Below the pieces are notes generated by a model that did not search any database, was not told the origin of the DNA, and saw nothing but the letters and a program-made list of their open reading frames with translations. A stretch of DNA of 64,000 nucleotides from Halichoerus grypus (Eukaryota; Chordata; Mammalia; Carnivora; Phocidae), in assembly GCF_964656455.1 (NCBI RefSeq), contig NC_135719.1:7047163-7111162 (forward strand). Direction: 5' to 3'. Below are positions 10,801 through 20,900 of the stretch, piece after piece. Positions within the stretch are counted from its first letter, which is position 1; each line of letters starts with the position of its first letter. The position numbers and the translations under genes were made by a program.

Positions 10801-13800
10801 GGCGCTTATACAGAGAGCACTAACCTAGGTCCTTATTAGCCTGAGAAGGGGAGAAAAAGAAACCCAGCTGCTCTCACTTCGAGCTTGTCACATGAATGCG
10901 GGATGAATCCTCTGGCATCTCAGCTGTGCTCCACACGCCATCCCTGACCACCGACAGTCCCTTGTACGGTTCTCTGAATCGCTTCCTGGGCAGGCTGTGA
11001 CTAAGCAATGAGCCCACCTCCCAGTGGGGGCCGGCCTGCAAAGCTGTCCCTGAGGTCAGCAAGGTTTCTGTTGCCAACATGCACCTGGGAAGGCCCCAAC
11101 ACTCATCTGGAAGTCACGCACTGAATCACGACTCTGTGTAGCCCTATGAGGTTGGAGGTCAGTGCACAGTGCCCCAAGGTGAGTGCTTCAAAGGGACAAT
11201 ACTTACTCGCAGATTTACATTTTGGTTAGTTTGTCAGTAAATCATAGACTCTTAAACCACCTCTCTCATGTATATCTCACCCATCCTCTGTTCCCCAGTA
11301 CCCAGTAACACTTAACACATGCACCCTAATAAACACTCTCTCCAACTTTTGAGCAGAACTAGGAAATACTAGTCCTAAGGCAGGCAGAGAAAGCTTAACA
11401 CTAGGATCTGCCCAACCTAGTTCATGTTTTCATGAAATCTGAAGAAACTTTATAAAGACAGAGGTGGTTCCTCAAAACGAGGAGGAGGGGCGCCAGGGGA
11501 CCGTGTGGAACGCAGGCCCCTGGGCTTGCCCTCCCCCACGAAGGAGAAAGAAGCCCCCCCCACCCCCCGCTGAGATCTGCCCAGGTGCTCCTTCCACTTA
11601 CTTGTTGTAGGACGCTTTAATGTGTGCGATTGGGATCTCCTCGAATTTCTTTCCTGCCCACCTCAGAGGGCTCTCCTGTCCTGGAACTGGAGGGTAAATG
11701 CTGTAATTAAAGAAACACTTCAGGTAAATCCCGATTTTTTTTGTTTTAAGTCAATGAAAACCAGCAGCGCTGCACCTCGGACCTGTTCCTGGGGTAGCTG
11801 CCCCCAGTCGGTCTGGTGCTATAGCGTACCCACGAACACTGGGCCGAGGTGGTCTTTTCTCGAGTGTCGACTCTGGACACACCTAGTGACTTTCCACTAG
11901 GAGAAAAAGAGCATTTAATCCACTCTCCCTACCTTCCTGTGTCCCTTCTAGTACATTCAGATCAGTATTTTCAACTCTCTATGGGACACTCTTTCTGCAA
12001 CTAAAATAAATAAAGTCAAATCTCTATTTCTGGTTTCAGATGTATCTTGACTCTCTATTTTATAAAAAAGGACAAAATAATTTTAATAATACTTACAGTA
12101 TCATTACTATAAAAAAAAAATCCAGCATCCCCCATGATAGAAGTCAGCAAGCCTTTTCTGTAAAGGGCCAGATAGTAAATACTTCAGGGTTTGCTGGCCA
12201 CGGAGTCTCTGTTCAACTACTCAGCTTTGCCTCTTGAGTGCAAAAACAGCCACAGACAACAGTAAGTTAACGCGTGTGACTGTGTTTCAGTAAAATGGTA
12301 TTTACAAAAAACCAGGCGCCTGGCCAGATTTGGGTAGCACCCAGTTTGCCAACCTCTAGCCTAGACCAGTAGCATTCCGTGCTGGCTGAATGGCAGAATC
12401 TTGTGATTCTGATGCTTAATCCCCACGCCTCACTTCTGGATGGGGCCTGAGAATCTATTCCTAAAATATCCCTGGTGAACCAGATGCGAACCCAGGGTTG
12501 AGAACACTGATCTAGACATTGTGTTGAGTTCAAGATCTTTCTCTATCTCGGTGTAATCTGTCCTCTGGCTACCTCTAGGTCAGTATTCTTTGTGTGCAGG
12601 TGGAGAAACTGAGATACAAATAGGAGAACAGGGTCAGCAAGGGAAGCCAGGTTTTGGGCCTAGGAGACCTGCCTCAATTCAAAGCCCAGTCTGCAATGCT
12701 GTCCTTCCTTTTACTCAAACATACAGTTGTCCCTCAACATTGCAGACGTGAGTAAGCCTGCTGGTGCATCCTGCCTACACGCACCAGACCCGTGTTTATA
12801 CCTCCTCATGCCTCCTGAAATTCAACGGACTGCAGTTTAGAAAATACTATATTAGAGGAGAGCCATCCTGCCACCAAGCCCCACCTGCTTTCCTAGAGAG
12901 ATTTTTAAAAAACAAAACAGAAAATAATGCAATGGTCTTCAAGAGTTACAAGTGTGTTCCTCCCTGCTAGGCCTGATCTGGAGACGATTCGGCCCCTCAG
13001 CAGGCTGCCAGCTTTTCAACCTACGAGCCAAGATGGAAAGTAGACGAGGCTCTGAGAGGACATCATCATTTCCCCAGGGATCATTTCCCCTACTGACTCG
13101 GCGGGGGGTCCAAAAACTAAGCCTACTAAAGTCTGACCATACTAGTGTAATGCTTTCATATACAGCAAGGGTTCTGAACTCGGGAGGATTTGGAACTTGA
13201 ACCATTTAATTAAAGGCACAGACAAGATCAGGCCTCTAAACTGACAAGGTCCAATGTACAAAGGAACAAGTGGTTCACCAGGGGGAAGCCCAGACAAAGG
13301 AAAGACAAAGCCCACCGACACTGGTCTGCTGCCTCTTCATACCCGTGCTCAAAACCAGGAAAACGGAGGGGCCAGCACACACGGTGTCTCTTCAGAAGGG
13401 CTGAGGACTGAAAACAGCCTCTGCTCTCTCCCGCTGAAGGTCTGGGAGGGCTGACTTCCACTGCAAGCAGCTCAGGTACGGGACGGAGGGCAACCACGCC
13501 AAACGGACCCTGACAGTGCGCCAGACGCTGGGACCTGGGCCGGGTCCGCTGTAGTTCCATCCCCAGATAAAGAAAGCCTGGCCTCACGGTTGGCAAACTG
13601 GGTGCTACCCAAATCTGGCCAGAGGACAGATTACACCGAGATAGAGAAAGATCTTGAACTCAATACAATGTCTAGATCAGGGTTCTCACAGTGGCTAGAG
13701 ATGATTTTTTAAAAATGCAAATAAATGTAGAAAAATGCAGCGTTGATAGTCCTGGCTCACCACTCCTGTCATAATTATACATACGGCTTCCGTAAGATCC

Positions 13801-16800
13801 TTCCAACTATATGGCTTCTGTTTCTTGACCTCCTTTTCTCCAATGATCCTGTGTCCTCTATCCTAGCCTGGCTACTTCCTCCTGTGGTCATACCTGGCCT
13901 TTGTCATTGCCATGTCTGCAACTTCATCATGACCTTGGTTTCAAGCAGCACCTCCAGGCACACCCATGCGACCCCCACTCCAGGAACCCTTCCAAGCACT
14001 CCGATTCTCCCACTGGTTCACTTTCCCTCACCACCCCCAGGCCTTCTCTTCTCTCCTGGCCTCCAGTAAGTTTCATGACCAATCATTATCATCGCTCCCT
14101 TGCATACCCTCTCTGTCCTCCGCCTCCTCTTACTTCATCGTACCTTCCTGGCAAACCCCAACTCTGGCTGAATCCATCCCTCCAGCCACTCTGAGCCTGG
14201 GCATGCCTCTGCACAGCTGGCTAGAGAAAAATCCACACCAATGTTGACTGGTCTCTCTACATAGCATGGTTTCTCAACTTGAGCACTATTGACATTTTGG
14301 GCAAGATAACTCTTGGTGGTGAGGGGCTGGCCTGTGTGTTGCGGGGTGTTCAGCAGCATCCTTGGCCTCTACCCACTAGTTGTCCCTCCACTGTCCTGAG
14401 TTGTAACAACCCCAAATGCCTGCAGATCTTGCTGAAATTCCTCTTGGAGGCCAAATTGCCCCAGTTGAGAACTGCTTTATTTTAATGACTTCTAACATCG
14501 AGTGGGCCCTCAGCACTGGATGCATGTCCCCAATTCAATTATCCTTCCACTCTCCTGGATGACTACTTTATACCTTCCTTTGTCTAGGTAGGAAGTGGAA
14601 GCCTCCACTTCCCTCCTGTCTCCTCACGGCCAGCTGATGACCTTCGTAGAGAAATACAAGCAATCAGAGTTTCTCCCAGCTTCCACTACCAAACATCTGT
14701 GCCCACAATCTTTGCCTTCTCTCCTCTTATGATGCTCCACTTGTCAAGGACATCACTCCAGCAATGTTTCCATCCCGTATCATTCCCATCAGCAAAACAT
14801 GCTGTCATTTCCCCAACCTACAAACAAACAAAAACCTCTTTATCTCAAAGCCTCCCTGAGCTATTGCCCATTTCTCTACTCCCTCTCAAAGAACTGACTA
14901 CACTTGACGTTTCTTTCTGTCTTCTATTCTCCTTGAACTCACTCCAATCAGACTTTAGCCCTATTATTCTGCCAAAAATGCTCTAGGCAAGGTCACCAAC
15001 CAACTCACCATGTTAAATCCAATGAGCAGTTCTGTCATCAGCACAGTGACTTATCATAACAACATCTGACACAGCTGATCTCTCCAGCCTTGAACTACAT
15101 TAAAAAAAAAAAAAATCCCTCTAGGTTTTATTACTACCTCTCAGGAGTTTCCGTCTTTGTCTCTTTTGCCGATTTTTCCTCATCTCCTAAATTTCTAAAT
15201 GTTAGAGCTCTAGGGTTCAGTCCTTGGACCTCTTCTCCTCTTTATCTACCTTTACTCTCTTGATGATCTTGTACAGTCTTGTGGTTTTAAACATCACCGA
15301 TATGATGAATCTTCCAAATATGTGTCTCTAGCCCCGATCAGTCCCCTGAACCCCATTTCTAAAAGCCTACAGTGTAACTCCATTGGATGTTAATTTTAAG
15401 CAAAGCCGAACTCCTGCAGCCTTCCCCATCTCAAGAAATGATGACTCCACCTTTCCAGCTGCTTAGGCCAAAAATTTTAGTGTTCCTTCCTTCCTCTCCT
15501 TTTCTCACACCTTACATGAACACATCCTGTTGGTCCCACTTTCTGTATGTCCTACCCCAAAAGCTGTCATCCTGGTCCAGGCCACCATCATTTCCTGCCT
15601 GGATTATTTCAAAAATCTTCTAACTGCTTAGAAGACGTCTCCCAGCTTCCATCCTTACTTCTCTACAGTTCAATATCGACACGGCAGCCAAAGGGACTCT
15701 TTAAAATGAAGCAACATCATTTCAACTCTCTATTCAAAATTCTCAGTGGCTTCCCATCTCACTCTGAGTCAAAGCTGAAGTCCTCACGAAGTCCTACAAG
15801 CCGGAACAGATGCACCCCGTGTATCTGCTGCACCACTCATCCCCTTCCCCCATCTCCTGTTTTGCTCCTCACTCCTCCACACTGACCTTCTCGCTATTCC
15901 TCCCAAACACTAGACACACCCTCACCATCTGTCATACCCTCATGTTTTACGTGTTTTCTATTTACTGCCCCCTATCCACTAGAATTTAAGTTCTATGGGG
16001 GCAGGGTTTTTTGGGTGTTTGGTCACTGATGTGTCCCTAATGCCTTAAAACAGTGCCTGATGTTGTTGAATGACTCCAACAGGATCTTGGCTTAAGTTCC
16101 TTCAGGAGCTCCCCACCGTCTACAGTGGGAAGAGTGTGAAAGTCGCACTGTTACAGATAAGACCCTCAGCTGATTCCTTCTCTTGCTGGCCTCATCTGCC
16201 ATCACACAGACACCTGAATATACCATGTGCTTTCATACTGCATGCCTTTACACAGAATACTAGCTTTGCCTAAAATCATCTCTTCCATGTTGTCCAGCTG
16301 AACTCTCATTCAGTTCAGTTCTTAGCTCCACATTATCTTCCCAGCAGTCTTGCCTGATTTCCTCAGGAGTGAGACACTCATTCCTTCATACTTCCAAGCA
16401 ACCAGTTCTTACCTCCAGCACACTACTGACCAGATTATGCTGAAAATGCTTGCATGTCTGTTTTCCCCAGTAGCCTGTGACCTACTCGTGGGGGAAGAAT
16501 GATCTTTTGTATTTGTATTCCCAGCACCCTAGCACAGTGCCTGGCACCAAACAGGTTTTCAGTAAACATTTGTTAAATGGATGTGAATGCACATAGGGGT
16601 CGTGGCACTGATGGAAAGCAACGGGCCAGTCCCCAGGGCTGAGCACAAAATCCACCCTGCCCCAACTCAATAATCTACACCACAGCGTAGCGCCCCCTGC
16701 CCCCCAACTCCCATTTTGCATCCGAGGCCCAGGGAAGGTTGTTGGTCTGCCGTGATACCCCTCTCAGAGGGAAAAAGTGATATTTACTATACACCTCCGA

Positions 16801-17347
16801 CATTCACTCATTCTTTCATCAAACTGTTCACAGAGCGCCCACTTTGTGCCAAGGTTCATCTCATTTGATCCTCGCAAACTCTCTCGGCATCCTTTCCATT
16901 TGTAGACGAGAAAGCTGGGGCTCAGGTACTAATTTGCATAAGGTCCCAAAGACGTCAAGTGGCAAAGTTGGGAATTCACTGGTTCTCGGGCTCTGGACGG
17001 CCGTGCCGGTGTCCCGACAGCTGGGCTTAAGTGGCCCTCACCTGAAGCTGCTGCGGCTCGAAGCCGGAGCCGCCGCCTTCTCCTCAACCTCCTGACTGGC
17101 CGCCGCGTCTTGCAGCTGCTGGGCGCCGGTGTGGATGGTGGAGGCCGGCGCCCCGGCCACGACCCTGCGGAGAAGGAAGGCTCGGTGAGGTCAGGCTTAA
17201 AGGCCACTGCAGTCCAGGCGGCTCAGGGACACAGGCAGGAGCGCAGTCGTGTGTGTGTGTGTGTGTGCGTGATCATTCTTACCTGGGCGTCGGTGGCCAA
17301 GCCCACGACCGCAAGAACCAAGACCCCGTCTTTCGTACCACCTGCAT
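7698..17347 (-). CDS. MRPS11: Mitochondrial ribosomal protein S11 (uS11m), whole coding span
   Basis: Coding exons on the minus strand are 17283-17347, 17042-17164, 11602-11700, 9378-9507, 8344-8409 and 7698-7805. Joined they give 591 nt, 196 residues plus stop, close to human MRPS11 (194). The product is the universal S11 protein of the mitochondrial small subunit, which in ribosomes of this family binds rRNA on the platform near the mRNA exit. The N-terminus (first ~40 residues) is rich in Arg and lacks acidic residues, as expected for a matrix-targeting presequence. The S11 domain occupies about residues 70-196, with [20 protein letters not shown] in exon 4, [12 protein letters not shown] in exon 5 and the C-terminal [11 protein letters not shown] in exon 6. 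All introns are GT-AG and frame is kept across every join. The gene diverges from MRPL46, whose ATG is 385 bp away. Confidence 0.96.
8035..8180 (+). repeat. L2-like LINE 3' fragment in MRPS11 intron 5
   Basis: Contains the L2 hallmark order 'ctctgcctggaatg', then 'taatgccttgctcttcttgaa', then 'agatgtcacctctttggggatga'-like text. Antisense to MRPS11. Confidence 0.45.
8344..8409 (-). CDS. MRPS11: MRPS11 coding exon 5
   Basis: Acceptor CTCTCCAG, then [20 protein letters not shown] and RL, ending at GTAAGTGG. 66 nt, phase 0 at both ends. The [12 protein letters not shown] block is a hallmark of S11 proteins. Confidence 0.94.
8690..8870 (-). repeat. L1M-type fragment in MRPS11 intron 4
   Basis: Plus-strand text 'ttataaaagcagttattcat' followed by 'gaaagtctggaaaacacac' and 'ttaacactgacat' resembles the antisense 3' portion of old L1M elements. 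No clear target-site duplication. Confidence 0.4.
9378..9507 (-). CDS. MRPS11: MRPS11 coding exon 4
   Basis: Acceptor CCCCAG, then [20 protein letters not shown] followed by [20 protein letters not shown]. The GTGAGTG donor is placed after the codon for Val, one residue after IAAA, because it is the only strong donor and joins in frame to exon 5. This exon holds the core of the S11 RNA-binding fold. Confidence 0.94.
9722..10050 (+). repeat. MLT1-family LTR (ERVL-MaLR)
   Basis: Carries the MLT1 order of motifs: CCCCCCAAAATTCATGTTGA near 9759, the GGAGGTGGAGCCCTCACC-like block, CATGAGAGGACACA near 9886, CTCCAGAACTGTGAGGAA near 9973, and the terminal GGTATTTTG...CTAAGACA ending about 10049. It is an ancient non-coding solo LTR within MRPS11 intron 3. 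Confidence 0.75.
10150..10450. repeat. Ancient LINE-derived segment (L1M-like)
   Basis: Text such as 'tatgaacacccatggacccc' and 'ttttgaagcaaatcccagac' recalls a widespread old LINE 3' segment. Exact family and orientation not determined by eye. Confidence 0.35.
10451..11601. other. MRPS11 intron 3, remainder
   Basis: No further repeat, RNA gene or exon recognised. The stretch just 3' of exon 3 in plus coordinates contains a C-run near 11554-11568. Confidence 0.4.
11602..11700 (-). CDS. MRPS11: MRPS11 coding exon 3
   Basis: Acceptor TTACAG, then [20 protein letters not shown] and [13 protein letters not shown], ending in a GTAAGTGG donor. Near identical to the human segment that leads into the S11 fold. 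99 nt, phase preserved. Confidence 0.95.
12136..12357 (+). repeat. hAT-Charlie non-autonomous DNA transposon (MER58-like)
   Basis: Motif order 'tctgtaaagggccagatagt', 'gcctcttgagtgcaaaaaca', 'gtgtttcagtaaaatggtat', and the terminal 'ccagtttgccaacctct' is that of a common mammalian hAT MITE. The family name is my best recollection. Its 3' end (12320-12354) was copied into 13588-13622. Confidence 0.6.
12358..12512 (+). repeat. MER5A-like hAT element
   Basis: Has the shape of MER5A: 'gaccagtagcattccg' at the head, 'gattctgatgcttaatcccc' and 'gggcctgagaatctattc' in the middle, and the terminal 'gggttgagaacactg'. Diverged. Its last bases belong to a segment duplicated in inverted orientation at 13617-13688. 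Confidence 0.5.
12570..13587. other. MRPS11 intron 2, unassigned part
   Basis: No exon or named repeat seen between the source and the copy of the inverted templated segment. Confidence 0.4.
13588..13688 (-). repeat. Chimeric inverted insertion copied from 12.3-12.6 kb
   Basis: This 101-bp block is the reverse complement of two separated pieces of nearby DNA. Bases 13588-13622 match 12320-12354 at all 35 positions, and 13618-13688 match 12499-12569 at 69 of 71. The pieces meet over a shared 5-bp CTGGC/GCCAG. Piece order differs from a simple inverted repeat. Confidence 0.85.
13740..14266 (+). repeat. LINE L2 remnant, upstream part
   Basis: Pyrimidine-rich sequence continuous in style with the clear L2 at 14482-16060, interrupted by a MER20. 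It probably represents the more 5' part of the same element; strongly diverged. Confidence 0.45.
14267..14481 (-). repeat. MER20 DNA transposon
   Basis: Reads GGTTTCTCAACTTGAGCAC at one end and CAGTTGAGAACTGC at the other (inverted termini), with ATTGACATTTTGGGC and CCTTGGCCTCTACCCACTAG between. This is the antisense MER20 consensus order. It is nested in the L2 remnant of MRPS11 intron 2. Confidence 0.8.
14482..16060 (+). repeat. Long LINE L2 remnant including reverse-transcriptase-coding region
   Basis: Text tracks the L2 consensus for about 1.4 kb: 'cttgaactcactccaatcag', 'caaggtcaccaaccaactca', 'ctgacacagctgatc' (the decayed codons of the L2 RT motif around AFDT), 'tcagtccttggacctcttct', 'gtccaggccaccatcatttc', 'cagccaaagggactctttaa', and the terminal 'agaatttaagttctatgggg'. 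It is antisense to MRPS11. Frames are broken throughout. Confidence 0.75.
16075..16580 (+). repeat. Second LINE L2 3' remnant
   Basis: Ends with the classic L2 3' order: 'gtagcctgtgacctactcgt', 'cagcaccctagcacagtgcc', 'tggcaccaaacaggttttca' and 'gtaaacatttgttaaatgga'. Lies in tandem behind the first L2 remnant in MRPS11 intron 2. Confidence 0.7.
16830..16995 (-). repeat. MIR element
   Basis: Antisense MIR order: 'catctcatttgatcctcgca', 'tttgtagacgagaaagctgg', then 'agtggcaaagttgggaattc'. Sits about 50 bp from MRPS11 exon 2. Confidence 0.6.
17042..17164 (-). CDS. MRPS11: MRPS11 coding exon 2
   Basis: Acceptor TCCGCAG precedes [19 protein letters not shown], and the exon ends ...SSF plus two bases at a GTGAGG donor. 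It encodes the end of the presequence and the poorly conserved N-terminal extension rich in Ala, Glu and Ser. The intron between exons 1 and 2 is only 118 bp. Confidence 0.93.
17249..17270 (+). repeat. (GT)n microsatellite in MRPS11 intron 1
   Basis: Nine or more GT units followed by GCGT. On the MRPS11 strand it is a CA repeat at about +13 to +34 from the exon 1 donor, inside a 118-bp intron. Confidence 0.9.
17283..17347 (-). CDS. MRPS11: MRPS11 coding exon 1
   Basis: Starts at the ATG complementing 17345-17347 and reads [20 protein letters not shown] before ending in phase 2 at a GTAAG donor. The start matches the known family N-terminus (MQAVRNAGSRFLRSW in human). Basic and hydrophobic composition fits a mitochondrial presequence. 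Confidence 0.93.
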
Positions 17348-17732
17348 GACTTGGATTGACCCCCGTCAGCTTCCGTCCGCGGCCACCGCGGAGCCTGGCG
17401 CAGCTGCAGCGGCCCGCACCACGAGCGCTTGTGGGGGAGGGCGTAGAAGGAAAGTCATCTCAGTCCTCTTCATAAGGTCCACTAAAGATTTTTATTCCCA
17501 TTTAAATGCTCTACAATAACTATCGTTTCGAGTGTCAACTGGGAATTTCTTCCCTTTCCCCTAACCTTCTAACATGAGATCTTCGCCCACCCCTCCATAT
17601 TGGAATGGTTCGTTCTAATTGTTCACCCGACAGAACTCTTTCCGTCTTGCCGCTCCCGCGCTGCCTTGTGGGAGCATGGGATTGGCCCAGGACCCCGCAG
17701 GGAGCCGCGGTACATTGTGGGAGGGTAGAAGA
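17348..17732. promoter_or_regulatory. Shared bidirectional MRPS11/MRPL46 promoter
   Basis: 385 bp separate the two start codons and must hold both 5' UTRs and transcription starts. There is no TATA box in a sensible place. Two inverted CCAAT boxes (ATTGG at 17599-17603 and 17681-17685) suggest NF-Y. CGGAAG on the minus strand (17370-17375) fits an ETS/GABP site close to the MRPS11 start. TTGTGGGAG occurs twice (near 17664 and 17714), recalling ZNF143-type elements. AATGGCGGC over the MRPL46 ATG resembles a YY1 site. The ends are CpG-rich and the middle (17465-17520) is AT-rich. Site calls are by eye. Confidence 0.75.
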
Positions 17733-17960
17733 ATGGCGGCGTCCGTAAGGCGGACTCTGTTTGGGGTGGCGAGGGGCTGGAGGCGGTTCGAGGGGCTCTG
17801 GGCCGGTAGCCTGGGTTTTCGCAGCCTGGCCCTTGCGGCTGCACCCTCGAGCAGCGGGTCTCCATGGCGCCTTTTGGGCGCGGTGTGCCTGCAGCGGCCA
17901 CCGCTGGTCTCGAAGCCGCTGACTCCATTGCAGGAAGAGATGGCGGCTCTACTACAACAG
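17733..17960 (+). CDS. MRPL46: MRPL46 coding exon 1
   Basis: Starts [20 protein letters not shown], the family N-terminus, and ends ...EEMAALLQQ in phase 0 at a GTAGG donor. An in-frame upstream ATG at 17619 exists but the homologous protein begins at 17733, where the AATGGCGGC context is typical for this gene group. Confidence 0.94.
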
Positions 17961-20900
17961 GTAGGATTGAGGTGCGGCTAGCGGCTTCGAGGTGCCGGTG
18001 GGGAACCAACAGAAGCACGTGGGCCACGGTTCGATCCCGACTCCGGCACCGGTCTGAGTGACCTTGGGCAAGTCACTTCATCTCTCTGAACTTCAGCGTA
18101 CTCAACCTGAGCATCGGTGTCCACCTTACTGGGTTGGTTTGGTACCTAGAAGGCGTTCAATAAGTTTGTTTTCATTGGCTGTCTTTGTTGTCACGTTAGG
18201 CAACTCTTTAGAGTTGCTTTTCTTTTTCATTGAACACACTAGGTATGCGGTGGTGACAAGACGACTTAGTTCCTATCGTAGGTAGTCGATAATTTAGAGA
18301 GGAGAGAGTCTGTGATGTGTTTTAGGAGACGGTAGTGGGCACATCTATTAGGTGACAGTGATAAAGTCTGTCTGTGTGAGTGGCAAGTGAGGAAACGGGC
18401 AAATATTCAGTGTAGTGGCTGTGAGGGGCTCAAATCCCAACAGGTAGTGATTGAAGGTTGCTGTTTCCCTAGAATCTGAGATGTTTTCTGTGTTGGCTGC
18501 TGAGAGCTCTAAACTTCACTTCGTACTTTTTACTTGGTTTATAAACTTATTCTGTAAATAGTTTATTATTTTATAGATAGTCACTTATCACATATTTTGT
18601 ATAGACACTGTGTTAAGTGCTAGAGATGAGTAAGACAGACATGCCTCTGGTTCTCAGCGTGTTCAGTCTAGTGGAGGTGGGCCAGTCAATAACCAAATAA
18701 TCATATGACTATATAACTGCAGAGCCTGCTAAGTGTTATAAAGGAAGACACAGGGTACTGTAAAAAGTTTTAACGGGGACATCTAATTTGATTTTATGGG
18801 GAGTGTCAAGGAATATCTCCCTAAGGAAGTGATATTTAAATTGAAATCTGAAGGATGAGTAGGAATCTCCTAGGAGAAGAGCATGAGGGGAAACATTCTA
18901 GGAAAAAGGAACAACCTCTGTAAACTCCCTGAGGCAGGGAAGTCCATGGTGAGATCAAGGACTGACAGGACTGGAGTGTGGTTAAGTGGGCAGGCAGTGC
19001 CTGTCCCAGTCCTCTGTTCTTTGTAGCAGCTTGACCTCCAATCACATTCTAACATTTTAGCAAATGTAACTCAAGCCCAAAGTGCGGGTGACTTTTTTTC
19101 TTTTCTTTTTTTTTTTTTTAAAGATTTTATTTATTTATTTGACAGAGAGAGACACAGTGAGAGAGGGAACACAAGCAGGGGGAGTGGGAGAGGGAGAAGC
19201 AGGCTTCCCGCCGAGCAGGGAGCCTGATGTGGGGCTCGATCCCAGGACCCTGGGACCATGACCTGAGCTGAAGGTAGATGCTTAACGACTGAGACACCCA
19301 GGCGCCCCTTCTTTTTTTTTTTTCTGTGGTGTTTTGGTTGTATGTCTGGTTATGCTGGGTGGTAAACTTCTGAGTATGTCAAATGTGCTATAGCTCTGTT
19401 TTCTCTTCTGCCTGTTTTTTGTTTTGTTTTGTTTTTTGTCCTTTAATTTTCCCAGATTGAGGTAGAGAGAAGTATGTATTCGGACCATGAGCTTCGTGCT
19501 TTGGATGAAGCCCAACGACTGGCAAAGAAGAAAGCTGACTTGTATGATGAAGAAGAAGATGAACAGAATATATTGCTGGTGCAGGATATGGAAGATGTAT
19601 GGGAGCAGAAATTTCTACAGTTCAAACCTGGAGCTCGCATAACAGGTTTGTGGTCTTTTCAGGCCAGCAAGAAAGAAGGGAAAGGGGGGTATTTCGGTTC
19701 CCAGACAGAGGACATTTGCTTAGCCCCTGCTTTGTATTTTAAGTAGCAAATGATTGCAAAACTTCTTTCAGGTGGGAGAAAAATAAATTCTTTTCCCTGT
19801 TCCTCATTTCCAGACTAATATAATTTTTATTTTTATTTATTTATTTATTTATTTATTTTTAAAGATTTTATTTATTTATTTGAGAGAGAGAGAATGAGAG
19901 ACAGAGAGCACGAGAGGGAAGAGGGCAGAGGGAGAAGCAGACCCCCTGCTGAGCAGGGAGCCCGATGTGGGACTCGATCCCGGGACTCCAGGATCATGAC
20001 CTGAGCCGAAGGCAGTCGCTTAACCAACTGAGCCACCCAGGCGCCCCTAATATAATTTTTAAAGGTCGATGTTAGTTTTGAGTGGGAGGTAAGGGTGTTG
20101 TGATAACCTATTCTCTCTCAGTTAAACTTCATGAATGTTATCTGAGTTTACCTCCGAGTTTGGGAGTGAGAGTGGGGGGAAATTAAGCCTTTCCCACTAG
20201 GGTTTCCTGTGTTTCCTCTGAAATCTCTCCTAAAGCAGAGGATTGAGTTCTCTTACCTTTGTTTCACAGATGGAGACTGAAGAACAGAGAAAGTGGGGCC
20301 AAGTTAAGTCAGTAATAGTGTCAAAGCCAGTGAAGTAGTAGTGTTTGAAGTAGTGTGAGTATAGCTTCTTTTCCAACAGCTCAAAGTACCTTGCGTTGTG
20401 CTCTTCAAAGGAGAAGTTCAGCTTTTGGTTTTCTCTTCTTACACTGTAGTTTTCTTAAGATTGTGAGACTCTACCCTTAAAGAGGTCTGAATTAGAGAGA
20501 TGGGTCAGGGTCATAATTTGATTATAAGAGGGTAAAGGTTATAGCTCTACCTTAAAGGAAGACTGTAAAAACTCTCTTCTCCTTGGTTCTAGCAGATTAC
20601 AGTCTTTTTGTCTTCTCTGATCCCCTTTTCACAGAAGCTGATAAAAAGAATGACAGAACTTCACTGCACCGGAAGCTAGACAGGAACCTTGTTCTGTTGG
20701 TCAAAGAGAAGCTTGGAGACCAGGATGTTTGGATGCTTCCCCAGGCAGAGTGGCAGCCTGGGGAAACCCTCCGGGGAACAGCGGAGCGAACCCTGGCCGC
20801 GCTCTCAGGTGAGTTCTCTGCCTCTGTCTGAAGCTCACAAGACTCCCTTCACACTCAGCCGTGGGATTTGCAGACTGACTTGTGAGGATGGCTGGAAGGA

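Noticed and set aside
12320..13688. Simple inversion with duplicated breakpoints as explanation for the inverted pieces
   Set aside because: That model needs the two pieces to be adjacent on both sides, but on the left they are separated by about 145 bp of a MER5A-like element.
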